Counted from the stretch's first letter, positions 1-7,710 are shown. The stretch: DNA of 25,896 nucleotides from CAZTGZ01 sp044339595 (GCA_044339595.1 JBIIVF010000019.1:1-25896), one strand, 5' to 3'. Notes: generated from the sequence alone by a model not told the origin. Translations and numbers: made by a program.

Positions 1-2
1 AA

Positions 3-1286
3 CCGGCCGGAGCCAATTATTACCCGGCTGACATGACCAAAGAGGAACTGGAGGCGGCCAAGGTGGTAGACAAAAAGGGGCAATATTCGGTCATTCGCCG
101 CGACAGCGCCGGTAAGCTCTACAGCATTCCGTTTCATGTGGTTTATAAAGATAAACTCACCATCGCTGCCGGTCATCTGAGAACTGCTGCCGGTTTGTGC
201 AAGGATGCCTCCCTGAAAAAATACCTCAACCTGCGAGCGGATGCCCTCCTCAATGATCAATATATGGCCAGCGATGAAGCATGGCTCGATATGAAAAGCA
301 ATGGCATCGACCTCATCATCGGTCCGATCGAAAACTATGAAGATCACCTCTACAATGCCCGCACTGCTTATGAATCGTATGTTCTAATCAAAGACAAAGA
401 GTGGAGCAAAAAACTCGACCGCTATGTGCAATTCTTGCCTGAGTTACAGACCAATTTGCCTTGTGATGCGGCCTATAAAAAGGAGAAAATCAATTCTTCC
501 AACGCACAACTCAACGCCTATGATGTCGTTTTTTATGCCGGTGATTGCAATGCGGGCAGCAAAACCATTGCGGTAAATCTCCCAAACGATGAAGGATTAC
601 AACAAAGAAAAGGCACCCGCCGGAGTCAACTTAAAAATGCCATGCGTGCCAAATACGACAAGATTCTTCTGCCCATTGCCGATGAATTGATCGACGATAG
701 TCAGCGCAAACACATCACCTTCGACGCATTTTTTGCCAATACGATGTTTCATGAAGTTGCCCATGGATTGGGCATTAAAAACACCATCAATGGTAAAGGA
801 ACGGTTCGCGATGCATTGGAAGAAGAATTTTCATCCCTCGAAGAAGGCAAAGCCGATATTCTTGGATTGTATATGATCACCAGCCTGTTCAATAAGGGTG
901 AAATTAAGGAAGGTGAACTGATGGATTACTACGTGACCTTTATGGCCGGCATCTTCCGTTCAGTTCGTTTTGGTGGCGCCAGCGCTCATGGAAATGCCAA
1001 CATGGTGCGTTTCAATTACTTTAATGAAAAAGGCGCTTTTGTACGCAATCCGCAAACCGGAAAATACAAAGTAGAAAAAGAGAAATTTGCAGAAGCCGTG
1101 AACGACCTTTCGGCCCTTATCCTCAAACTTCAGGGAGAGGGTGATAAAGCAGGGGTTCAGAAGCTCATGGCAGAGAAAGGAAACATCGGAAAGCAATTAC
1201 AGGATGACCTCAACCGATTGAAAAACAAGCACATACCGGTAGACGTTGTATTTGAACAAGGACTAAAAACCCTCGGACTCGAATGA
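3..1286 (+). CDS. M49 (DPP III)-like zinc dipeptidyl peptidase, 5' partial
   Basis: The reading frame is open to the window edge (PAGANYYPADM precedes the first Met at position 33), so the true start and any signal peptide lie upstream. Numbering from that Met, H240-E241-V-A-H244 is a HEXXH zinc site, and E270-E271-G-K-A-D275 matches the second DPP III motif (EECRAE/D), where the second Glu is the third zinc ligand. M49 peptidases remove dipeptides from peptide N-termini; Bacteroidota members are sometimes mislabelled as other hydrolases. The site is the five-residue HEXXH rather than the usual HEXXGH. The stop overlaps the next start (ATGA), so the gene is probably translationally coupled to the secreted protease that follows. 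Family assignment rests on the two zinc motifs, their 26-residue spacing and the GANYYPADMTKEE segment. Confidence 0.85.
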   Translation, partial: PAGANYYPADMTKEELEAAKVVDKKGQYSVIRRDSAGKLYSIPFHVVYKDKLTIAAGHLRTAAGLCKDASLKKYLNLRADALLNDQYMASDEAWLDMKSNGIDLIIGPIENYEDHLYNARTAYESYVLIKDKEWSKKLDRYVQFLPELQTNLPCDAAYKKEKINSSNAQLNAYDVVFYAGDCNAGSKTIAVNLPNDEGLQQRKGTRRSQLKNAMRAKYDKILLPIADELIDDSQRKHITFDAFFANTMFHEVAHGLGIKNTINGKGTVRDALEEEFSSLEEGKADILGLYMITSLFNKGEIKEGELMDYYVTFMAGIFRSVRFGGASAHGNANMVRFNYFNEKGAFVRNPQTGKYKVEKEKFAEAVNDLSALILKLQGEGDKAGVQKLMAEKGNIGKQLQDDLNRLKNKHIPVDVVFEQGLKTLGLE

Positions 1287-2335
1287 AAAATCGTATCTTA
1301 ACATCAGCATTGTTATTGGGATTGTTTTTTTCGCTCACAACCCGTGCACAACCCATCGTTGGGGGAACCAATGCTGCAAAGGGTGAATTTCCGTACATAG
1401 CAGGATTGGTAACCAAATCGGTGCAGGATTTATATGAAGGCAGTTTCTGCGGAGCTACGCTCATTGGCCCGGAATGGATTCTTACAGCAGCCCACTGCTT
1501 GTATGACGATGCCGGACAAAAAATGACCGCAGGTGCACTGGATGTATTTCTCAACGTATGGAAACTCAGCGCGCCGGGCACCGGATTCGAAAGAATCAGC
1601 GTGAGTGAGTTGTATGTACATCCCAATTACAACGACAATACCGTCGATAACGACATTGCGCTCATTAAATTGAGTAAAGCGTCTGTTCAACCTTCTGTAA
1701 AGCTGGTGAGTGCCTCGCAATTGGCTTTTTATCAGGCCTCAACCCCGGTGACCATCGCAGGGTGGGGTGTTTATGATGAAAAAAACGAATTGTATGCCGA
1801 TGTACTCCGAAAAGCAGAAATTGAAGTGATTGCTGAAAGCACCTGCAATGCGGCTACGGCATATAATGGCGAAATGACTTCCAATATGTTTTGTGCCGGA
1901 AAAATGGATGGCAGCAAAGATGCTTGTAGTGGCGACAGTGGTGGTCCGTTGGTGTATTATGACGGAGCTACTGCCACTCAAACGGGCATTGTGAGTTGGG
2001 GAGAAGGTTGTGCCCTGGCCGGTTTTCCGGGGATTTATACCCGCTTGGTAAACTACCTTGGATGGATTAATACGATTACCGGAATGGCATCCGGTTCTGA
2101 AGTTCAAAAACAACAGATGGGCTACGTTCGGCACACTAACCCCGAATCCTTTCGAATCAATTTGCCCCAGGGAGATAATCAATATAAAATCTATGACCAG
2201 GCAGGAAGAATCATAGAAACCGGTCGTTTTCAAACATCCTTTACCATTCGCTACGCTGCTTTCCCTTCCGGGATGTATTTCTTGGAATGCATCAATGGCC
2301 TTGGAACCGCAATGGATAAAATATTTATTCCATGA
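1283..2335 (+). CDS. secreted trypsin-like serine protease (S1) with T9SS sorting domain
   Basis: A complete chymotrypsin-fold protease of 350 aa. The signal peptide spans residues 1-22 and ends TTRA before Gln. Mature Gln23-Pro24 is followed directly by I25-V-G-G, the classical activation N-terminus. The catalytic triad is H71 (TAAHC), D124 (DNDIALI) and S219 (GDSGGP). D218 would bind the new Ile N-terminus. D213, six residues before the catalytic Ser, equals chymotrypsin D189 and predicts cleavage after Arg or Lys. Residues about 290-350 form a C-terminal Por-type domain (KIYDQAGRI, then FPSGMYFL), implying export through the outer membrane by type IX secretion. The start is set by the ATGA overlap with the upstream peptidase and the immediately following signal peptide. 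Expected role: extracellular protein degradation. The family is certain; the substrate is unknown. Confidence 0.95.
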   Translation: MKNRILTSALLLGLFFSLTTRAQPIVGGTNAAKGEFPYIAGLVTKSVQDLYEGSFCGATLIGPEWILTAAHCLYDDAGQKMTAGALDVFLNVWKLSAPGTGFERISVSELYVHPNYNDNTVDNDIALIKLSKASVQPSVKLVSASQLAFYQASTPVTIAGWGVYDEKNELYADVLRKAEIEVIAESTCNAATAYNGEMTSNMFCAGKMDGSKDACSGDSGGPLVYYDGATATQTGIVSWGEGCALAGFPGIYTRLVNYLGWINTITGMASGSEVQKQQMGYVRHTNPESFRINLPQGDNQYKIYDQAGRIIETGRFQTSFTIRYAAFPSGMYFLECINGLGTAMDKIFIP

Positions 2336-2778
2336 AGATTCACCATTATTTAGCCCTCTTTTCATTGATTTTGTTCATGGTTGCCTGCAAACAAAAAAAG
2401 GCTGTGGTAGCAAATGCGCCCAACCAAATGCCATCTCCAATCGGCATCTGGGAAGCTCCGGTAAAAGCCCCCGATTCCATCCATTTACGCTTTCAAATCA
2501 TGGAAACAACGCTCTTTTCAGACAGCTTGGTTTTCAATTTAAGATACGGTGGCGGATGCATCAAACCGCATGTATTTCAGTGTTATACCTCCGGCATGAA
2601 GGATGGGAGCGGCATCGCTGACCTATTTCTGAGTCATCATACACTGGATGACCATTGCAAAGCACTGGTGTTTACCCGGCGAACCTATTCCTGGACAGGC
2701 ATATTTCATCCCGGTGATCAGATTCGAATCAATGGAGGACCGGTAATGACCATTCCGAATAAAACCAAACAACCATGA
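2332..2778 (+). CDS. small lipoprotein with conserved GGGC...H and H...DxC motifs
   Basis: A 148-aa protein with a type II signal peptide: a basic and hydrophobic stretch ending LFMVAC, with Cys19 as the lipidated residue. The mature part has a GGGC motif followed three residues later by H and F, and then SHHTLDDHCKAL. Similar GGGC and H...D-C patterns occur, from memory, in small Bacteroidota proteins of unknown function. The paired Cys and His residues could form a disulfide or a metal site. Start and stop both lie in ATGA overlaps, so the gene is embedded between the protease and aminotransferase genes. A role as chaperone, inhibitor or anchor for the neighbouring protease is possible but nothing in the sequence proves it. 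No function assigned. Confidence 0.8.
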   Translation: MKIHHYLALFSLILFMVACKQKKAVVANAPNQMPSPIGIWEAPVKAPDSIHLRFQIMETTLFSDSLVFNLRYGGGCIKPHVFQCYTSGMKDGSGIADLFLSHHTLDDHCKALVFTRRTYSWTGIFHPGDQIRINGGPVMTIPNKTKQP

Positions 2779-4040
2779 ACCGACGACATTTTATCACCAC
2801 CACCGCGTTGGCAGGATTGACCTTATCTTCTTTGGCTGAATGGTTAGAGCAAAAGGAACTGCTTGAAAATGCCAAAAACCGCACTGCAGAGCCGGAGAAA
2901 GATGAATCTTACTGGGCCATGGTGCGAAATATGTTTGAGCCGGATCCTTCCTTTACCAATCTTGAAAACGGGTATTTTTCACCACAGCCCGTGAGTACCC
3001 GAAATTTCTTTGGACAACGAACCGCCTATATCAACCGCCATACATCCCGGTATATGCGCTCTGAGCAAGATGAAGAGCGTGAAAAAGTGCGCACGGCTTT
3101 AGCAAAAATGGCAGGTAGCGGTGTCGACGAAACCGCCATCGTGCGAAATACCACTGAAGCCATGAATGTCATCATCATGGGTTATCCGTGGAAAGCAGGA
3201 GATGAAGCGATTTACAGTGATCAGGATTATGGCAGCATGGTCGAACAACTTCAACAAGCGTCTGCCCGCTTTGGCATCGTCTTGAAGAAAATAGCACTGC
3301 CCATTCACCCTAAGAGCGATGAAGAAATTGTGGGTGCTTATATGTCCGCGGCCGGACCCCGAACAAAGCTCCTGCTCCTTACGCATCTCATCAACCTCAG
3401 CGGACAAATTCTACCCTCAAAAGCGATCATCGAAGCGGCGCATCAACGAAAAATCGAAGTTTTGGTGGATGCTGCGCACAGTTTTGCCCATGTATCCTCT
3501 GATTTCAATGACATGGGGGCCGATTATCTCGGATGCAGTCTTCACAAATGGTTATGCAATCCCTTAGGAGCCGGCATGTTGTGCATAAAAAAGGAGCACA
3601 TCGAAAAAATCTGGCCTTTGTTTGGAGACACCACCTGGGATAAAGGCAATATCCGCAAATTTGAGCATTACGGCACCCATCCCAACGCGGTTTTTGAGAG
3701 CATCATCAGAGCCATTTCCTTTCACGAATTGATGGGGGCCGACCTTAAAACCCTGCGATTGCGTTATTTGCAACGCACCTGGACGGATGCATTGCGACCC
3801 AATGAATCCTTTTATTTCAACACCCCCGTTGAACCGCATCGTTCTTGCGCTCTGGCAAATGTCGGGATGCACCAATGGAAACCGGCCGAAATCAGTCAGG
3901 CCCTGATGAAGCAGCACAAAATCTTCACTGTAGCCATCGATCATCCTGTGATTAAAGGAATCCGGGTTACCCCGCATTTGTACACTTCGATAGAAGAAAT
4001 CAATACGTTTACAGCCCTGCTGCCCACCTTGAAGAAGTAA
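2775..4040 (+). CDS. class V aminotransferase-like PLP enzyme with Tat-type leader
   Basis: A 421-aa fold-type I PLP enzyme of the aminotransferase class V group, closest in look to isopenicillin-N epimerase or cysteine desulfurase-like proteins. D232 (VDAAHS) is the residue that pairs with the pyridine nitrogen, and K258 (GCSLHKWLCNPLGAGML) is the Schiff-base lysine. LENGYFSPQP near residue 63 and NTTEAMN near 125 match the family's substrate and phosphate-binding strands. The N-terminus (MNRRHFITTTALAGLTL) has paired Arg then x-F-I and a weak hydrophobic stretch, as in twin-arginine signals, suggesting export with cofactor bound. Last gene of the ATGA-coupled operon. The reaction cannot be named from sequence; an epimerase, lyase or desulfurase is equally possible. 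Confidence 0.85.
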   Translation: MNRRHFITTTALAGLTLSSLAEWLEQKELLENAKNRTAEPEKDESYWAMVRNMFEPDPSFTNLENGYFSPQPVSTRNFFGQRTAYINRHTSRYMRSEQDEEREKVRTALAKMAGSGVDETAIVRNTTEAMNVIIMGYPWKAGDEAIYSDQDYGSMVEQLQQASARFGIVLKKIALPIHPKSDEEIVGAYMSAAGPRTKLLLLTHLINLSGQILPSKAIIEAAHQRKIEVLVDAAHSFAHVSSDFNDMGADYLGCSLHKWLCNPLGAGMLCIKKEHIEKIWPLFGDTTWDKGNIRKFEHYGTHPNAVFESIIRAISFHELMGADLKTLRLRYLQRTWTDALRPNESFYFNTPVEPHRSCALANVGMHQWKPAEISQALMKQHKIFTVAIDHPVIKGIRVTPHLYTSIEEINTFTALLPTLKK

Positions 4041-4065
4041 ATGCTCTTTTCATACTCATTCAAAA

Positions 4066-4118
4066 CCTCGGAGGTTTCCCGCCCTGCAGCATAAATAAAC
4101 CAGCGGGAACCTCGGAGG
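4066..4118. repeat. GCGGGA-core hairpin repeat, copy 1 (CCTCGGAGG arm)
   Basis: The left arm CCTCGGAGGTTTCCCGC (4066-4082) pairs with the right arm GCGGGAACCTCGGAGG (4103-4118) around a 20-base loop, with a one-base bulge. The CCCGC/GCGGG inner core is shared with copies at 17519, 17637, 21003 and 21243, while the outer arms differ. It starts 25 bases after the aminotransferase stop, so it may also act as an mRNA 3' end, but no strong T-run follows on the + strand. Confidence 0.8.
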
Positions 4119-4184
4119 ACTTTAGAAACGCAAAAAAATAACATCTACACGGATAAATTTCCATTTTTAGAACCCTTCAAACTT

Positions 4185-4199
4185 GCGGGAACCTCGGAG
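4185..4199. repeat. isolated right arm of the CCTCGGAGG hairpin repeat
   Basis: GCGGGAACCTCGGAG exactly repeats 15 bases of the right arm at 4103-4117, 82 bp further on, without its own left arm. It sits at the left boundary of the NHL gene fragment, so it may mark a deletion or recombination junction. Confidence 0.7.
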
Positions 4200-4551
4200 T
4201 AAAAAGGGAGCGCATGTAATTAGAATCCCAAACGGTCTTCTCAAGCCAAAATTTATTAAAAGTGTAAGTATATGGTCGTGTCCTGGAATGCATTATCACG
4301 GAGATGCTAAAGTTCACAGATATCCGGAAGTTACCGTGAAGAGAGATCCGGAGATGCCTTCGCATATGATTTTAGACAGCGATAAAAGGTGGTTGTATAT
4401 CGCAGATGCCGGAAATAACAGAATTATTAGAATGGACATAAAATCCGGCACCAAAACCAAAGATTTAGAGCTCATCAATGAAGAGTTGACCGAATATTGG
4501 GAGATGGGCGGCGTAGTTTGGGAGGAAGTGCTCAATGCCTCGAAATTTTAA
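4200..4551 (+). pseudogene. truncated NHL-repeat protein fragment
   Basis: An open frame of about 117 codons encodes one clear NHL/beta-propeller blade: MPSHMILDSDKRWLYIADAG, then NNRIIRMDIKSG. In NHL proteins these lines form a strand, turn and strand pattern of a propeller lectin or sensor. There is no natural start: the only upstream initiation codon is a TTG (4183) inside the repeat arm, and a stop follows one blade later, so both ends of a larger gene seem lost. There is no signal peptide, although such proteins are normally exported. It is read as a relic left beside a repeat copy; a short functional protein is possible but unlikely. Confidence 0.6.
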
Positions 4552-4584
4552 ATTTGGACAGGCCGTTATTTGCTAAATCAATAT

Positions 4585-5613
4585 TTATAGTTTGTTCGCC
4601 AACTGACCGCAAGCAGCGTCGATGTCTTTGCCCCTGCTTCTTCGGATATTCACAATCAGCTTTTTGCTGACCAGATAATCCGCAAAGCGATAAATTTTCT
4701 CTTCCGCTGAACTCTGAAATTCTGCCATTTCAATAGGATTGTACTCTATCAGATTGATTTTACAGGGGAATTTTCGTGCAAAGGCCACCAACTCTTCCGC
4801 TTCTTCCGGGTGATCATTGATATCATTGATCACACAATATTCAAGGGTAGGCCGATTGCCCGTTTTTTCATAAAAATACCCCAAAGCGGTAGCCAAGTCT
4901 TCCAACGGATTGCTGTCATTTATGGGCATGATGGCGCTCCTTTTTTCATTGTTGGCAGAATGCAATGAAAGCGCAAGATTGAATTTCACTCCTTCATCCG
5001 CCATTTTATGAATCATCTTGGCTATACCGGCCGTTGAAACCGTAATGCGCTGTGGAGACATGCCGAGACCATCCGGTGCCGTGATGCGTTCAATGGATGC
5101 CATCACAGCTGCATAATTGAGCAAGGGTTCTCCCATGCCCATAAATACAATATTGGTCAATGGCAAAGCATAGGTTTCGAGTGACAGTTGATGGATGAGT
5201 ACAACCTGATCGTAAATTTCAGCAGCCTCCAGATTTCTTTCGCGTTTGAGATATCCCGTAGCACAAAACTTACAATCTAGACTGCAACCGACTTGTGAGC
5301 TCACACAAGCTGTGATTCTTCCCCTGGACGGGATGAGCACGCCTTCCACCAATTTTCCATCATACAGGCGAAATGCCAGTTTGATTGTGCCATCAGCACT
5401 CACCTGTTTGTGGGCAATCTGAACGGCTCTGATTTCGAAATTCTCCTTCAGCTTTTCGCGAAGCTCCAGGCTGAGATTCGACATTTCATCCAATGACCGA
5501 ACGCTCTTTTTCCAAAGCCATTCATACACTTGTTTAGCACGAAACGCCTTTTCGTTGAAAGAAGTCAAGGCTTCAGTTAATGCGGGTAAACTCAATTTAC
5601 GGATGTCTTCCAA
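4585..5613 (-). CDS. rlmN: 23S rRNA (adenine(2503)-C(2))-methyltransferase RlmN
   Basis: A 342-aa radical SAM methyltransferase that methylates C2 of A2503 in 23S rRNA and A37 in some tRNAs. The N-terminal helical domain (DIRKLSLPALTEAL) is followed by SSQVGC with the CX3CX2C cluster at C110, C114 and C117, then GMGEPLLNY, ITVSTAGI and SLHSANNEKR. The conserved C-terminal Cys of the methylation mechanism is C335 (AACGQLANKL). The start is a TTG: reading back in frame there is no ATG or GTG before a TAA at 5647-5649, and the next Met (44) would remove the N-terminal domain. It lies 11 bp after the GH3 gene, probably cotranscribed with it. Confidence 0.96.
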   Translation of the reverse strand: MEDIRKLSLPALTEALTSFNEKAFRAKQVYEWLWKKSVRSLDEMSNLSLELREKLKENFEIRAVQIAHKQVSADGTIKLAFRLYDGKLVEGVLIPSRGRITACVSSQVGCSLDCKFCATGYLKRERNLEAAEIYDQVVLIHQLSLETYALPLTNIVFMGMGEPLLNYAAVMASIERITAPDGLGMSPQRITVSTAGIAKMIHKMADEGVKFNLALSLHSANNEKRSAIMPINDSNPLEDLATALGYFYEKTGNRPTLEYCVINDINDHPEEAEELVAFARKFPCKINLIEYNPIEMAEFQSSAEEKIYRFADYLVSKKLIVNIRRSRGKDIDAACGQLANKL

Positions 5614-5624
5614 AACGAACGGGA

Positions 5625-7166
5625 TTAATGAACGGAAACAGAATTTTTATAGTCAGAAACGAAGGATTCCCAGTCGTTGGCAGTTTCGCCTTTGAGCACC
5701 CGAGGAAACTTTTGTTGTGCACCTTCTTTGCCTTTTTGACGCATCCAATTCAGAAAAACGGAAGGTGGGAGAACATCCACCACCACTTCCTTCAGAGCGT
5801 GCTGCCGCTCTATCCTATAATCGTCGTTCAGTTTTTGTAAGCAGGTATCTAGTTTTTCTTTGAACAATTCCTGATCCACATTCGGACCTTCATACCCTAT
5901 ATACCAGTGATGACCGAAATTTCCATCATCCGTTTTTCCGATGACCGTGAATTCGTTCATCTCTGCATTGAATTCAGAAGATAAATGTTCTATAGCACAA
6001 TTCATATTGTCTACCGACAAATGTTCCCCTACCAAAGAAAGGAAATGCTTGGTTCTTCCGGTAATCTCAATTTCTTGCCGTTCGAGGTCCGTGAAACGAA
6101 CGGTATCTCCAATCAGATAACGCCAAGCCCCGGAACATGTGCTGATTAAAAGGGCATAATCTACCCCTTCTTTTACTTCCCAAATCGGTAACGCTTGAGC
6201 GTCAGCCTTCAATACGCCATCATTGAAATTATCTTCGTTAAAGGGAATGAATTCGTGAAAAACACCATTTTTGAGCAACATCCTCATGCCTTCAGATTCA
6301 GGCCGACTTTGAAAGGCAATAAAACCTTCTGAAGCCAAATAGGTTTCAAAATACTTGATGGGCCGGCCCATCAGTTTTTCTAAACTCTTTTTATATGGTT
6401 TGATCGATACCCCTCCGTGAACATACACTTCAAGGTTTGGCCAGATTTGGTGAATATGGTCGAGGTTATAGTGTTGTATAATTTTTTCAAAAAGAATTTG
6501 TATCCATGCAGGAACACCGGCCACCATACCCACATTCCATTTACCGGCTTCGAGGGTTATTTTTTCAATCTTTTCTTGCCAGTTTTTGGCACTTTTGATC
6601 TCCGGTTCCGGCTTAGAATTGCGTTGAAATACCAACGGAATTTTACCGGTCGTGATTCCACTCAAATCACCGGCATAGTAGGTGCCATTGAAATCGAGTT
6701 GGGTGCTGCCACCCACCATAAGCCAATCTCTCAACAAATGGTCTTTGGGGATATCGGTGCGGGCAACGCTCAGTATCTGTCTCACGCTGGCGCGTTGTAT
6801 GTTCCGAATCATATCCCGGCTTACCGGAATATATTTGGTGCTTCCATCTGAAGTTCCCGAGCTGAGTGCAAAATAATCGATCTTTCCGGGCCAGGTAACG
6901 TTTTCTTCCCCTTCTCTACATTCTGTCCACCAAGGCAACATATTCAGGTAGTCGCCCATGCCCACCTTGTTTTTGTAGGCACTATAAACGTCGTCAGAAA
7001 GCAGCATCTCCGAAAACCCGTGAAGTCTTCCAAACTTGGTGTCGCGCGCTTTGAATAGCAGCTTTCTCAACGTTTTCTCCTGTATCTGACGCACAGCATT
7101 GCTGTTAAACCTCAGATTGAAAGTCAGGTTTGTACTTCGTTCAAATAAACTTCTAATTCCGGCCAT
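5625..7166 (-). CDS. GH3 auxin-responsive promoter family protein (acyl-adenylase fold)
   Basis: A 513-aa member of the GH3 family, whose plant members are ATP-dependent acyl-acid-amido synthetases. Adenylate-binding motif I is SSGTSDGSTK at residues 102-111; motif II lies in YFETYLASEGFIAFQ and motif III in STCSGAWRYLIGDTVRFTD. Bacteroidota GH3 proteins are common but their substrates are not established. I chose ATG 7166 (MAGIRSLFERS) because the frame could only be extended to a TTG at 7229, and a TAACTTTG -7 box lies between them at 7184-7191. It is followed after 11 bp by rlmN. The family is certain; the reaction is inferred. Confidence 0.93.
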   Translation of the reverse strand: MAGIRSLFERSTNLTFNLRFNSNAVRQIQEKTLRKLLFKARDTKFGRLHGFSEMLLSDDVYSAYKNKVGMGDYLNMLPWWTECREGEENVTWPGKIDYFALSSGTSDGSTKYIPVSRDMIRNIQRASVRQILSVARTDIPKDHLLRDWLMVGGSTQLDFNGTYYAGDLSGITTGKIPLVFQRNSKPEPEIKSAKNWQEKIEKITLEAGKWNVGMVAGVPAWIQILFEKIIQHYNLDHIHQIWPNLEVYVHGGVSIKPYKKSLEKLMGRPIKYFETYLASEGFIAFQSRPESEGMRMLLKNGVFHEFIPFNEDNFNDGVLKADAQALPIWEVKEGVDYALLISTCSGAWRYLIGDTVRFTDLERQEIEITGRTKHFLSLVGEHLSVDNMNCAIEHLSSEFNAEMNEFTVIGKTDDGNFGHHWYIGYEGPNVDQELFKEKLDTCLQKLNDDYRIERQHALKEVVVDVLPPSVFLNWMRQKGKEGAQQKFPRVLKGETANDWESFVSDYKNSVSVH

Positions 7167-7183
7167 GTTTACACTGCAATTTA

Positions 7184-7191
7184 CAAAGTTA
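7184..7191 (-). promoter_or_regulatory. candidate -7 box of the GH3-rlmN unit
   Basis: Read on the - strand this is TAACTTTG, an exact match to the Bacteroidota -7 consensus TAnnTTTG, 17 bases before the GH3 ATG. No well-spaced -33 TTG is evident, so confidence is moderate. Confidence 0.5.
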
Positions 7192-7216
7192 GCAGGAAAA
7201 ATGACAAACCTCTCCC

Positions 7217-7240
7217 GAAACGATGTCAAGAGATCGTTTC
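7217..7240. repeat. perfect 8-bp inverted repeat between mscL and GH3
   Basis: GAAACGAT and ATCGTTTC flank an 8-base spacer. The site is downstream of mscL and just upstream of the GH3 promoter, so it could be an operator or part of the mscL transcript end. There is no long T-run after it. Confidence 0.4.
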
Positions 7241-7275
7241 AATGCCTTTAAACAAAGGAATAATGGGTGAAAAAG

Positions 7276-7689
7276 TTACTTTTTCAACAAGTCGCGAATT
7301 TCCCCGAGCAACACTTCTTCTTTGGTGGGTGCCGGCGGTTCAGAAGGTGCCTCCGCTTCTTTTTTCTTCATTCGATTAATCGCTTTGATGACCATGAACA
7401 TCACAAAAGCGACAATCAAAAATTGAATGCTCACAGAAATAAAATTGCCATACTGAATGGCTACTTCGGCAGCGGTTTCTGCACCTTTGTCGTCTACTAC
7501 GGCGTCTTTAAGCACCAGTTTCATGTCAGACATATCTTTGCCTTGAATCATTCCAATAGCAGGCATAACCATGCCATCGATAAAGGCGGAGGCCACTTTA
7601 GAAAAAGCAGCACCCATCACAAAAGCCACTGACATGTCAACCAGATTTCCCTTGAGCGCGAAATCTTTAAATTCTGTAACCATACCCAT
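7276..7689 (-). CDS. mscL: large-conductance mechanosensitive channel MscL
   Basis: A 137-aa channel protein that opens under membrane tension to release solutes during osmotic downshock; it works as a homopentamer in the inner membrane. The N-terminal amphipathic segment VTEFKDFALKGNLVDMSV leads into TM1 (about residues 17-48, with GAAFSK and MVMPAIG). A periplasmic loop of about 35 residues follows, then TM2 (about 84-106, FLIVAFVMFMVIKAINR), and the C-terminal cytoplasmic helix ends with the family signature KEEVLLGEIRDLLKK. The length is typical. Met1 and Met3 are both possible starts. It has its own upstream promoter-like sequence and is separated from GH3 by a second promoter. Confidence 0.97.
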   Translation of the reverse strand: MGMVTEFKDFALKGNLVDMSVAFVMGAAFSKVASAFIDGMVMPAIGMIQGKDMSDMKLVLKDAVVDDKGAETAAEVAIQYGNFISVSIQFLIVAFVMFMVIKAINRMKKKEAEAPSEPPAPTKEEVLLGEIRDLLKK

Positions 7690-7710
7690 AATGTATCGGA
7701 TTATTTTGTC

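Larger units (their letters stand above)
4041..4584. other. long intergenic region between convergent genes
   Basis: This 544-bp stretch separates the end of the + strand operon from the end of rlmN on the - strand. It holds a hairpin repeat (4066-4118), a second isolated copy of that repeat's right arm (4185-4199), and directly after it a piece of an NHL-repeat gene (to 4551). No intact gene, tRNA or clear U-tract terminator was seen. Confidence 0.7.

Noticed and set aside
1739..2365. A 208-codon open frame on the - strand opposite the serine protease gene
   Set aside because: It is fully antisense to a clear S1 protease, has no recognisable domain, and its translation is the mirror of conserved protease codons.
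3564..3977. A 137-codon - strand open frame inside the aminotransferase gene
   Set aside because: Antisense shadow of the PLP enzyme with no family features.
6417..6851. A 144-codon + strand open frame inside the GH3 gene
   Set aside because: Antisense shadow of a well-conserved gene.
7167..7229. N-terminal extension of the GH3 protein to a TTG at 7229
   Set aside because: The ATG at 7166 gives the expected N-terminus, and a -7 box lies within the extension.
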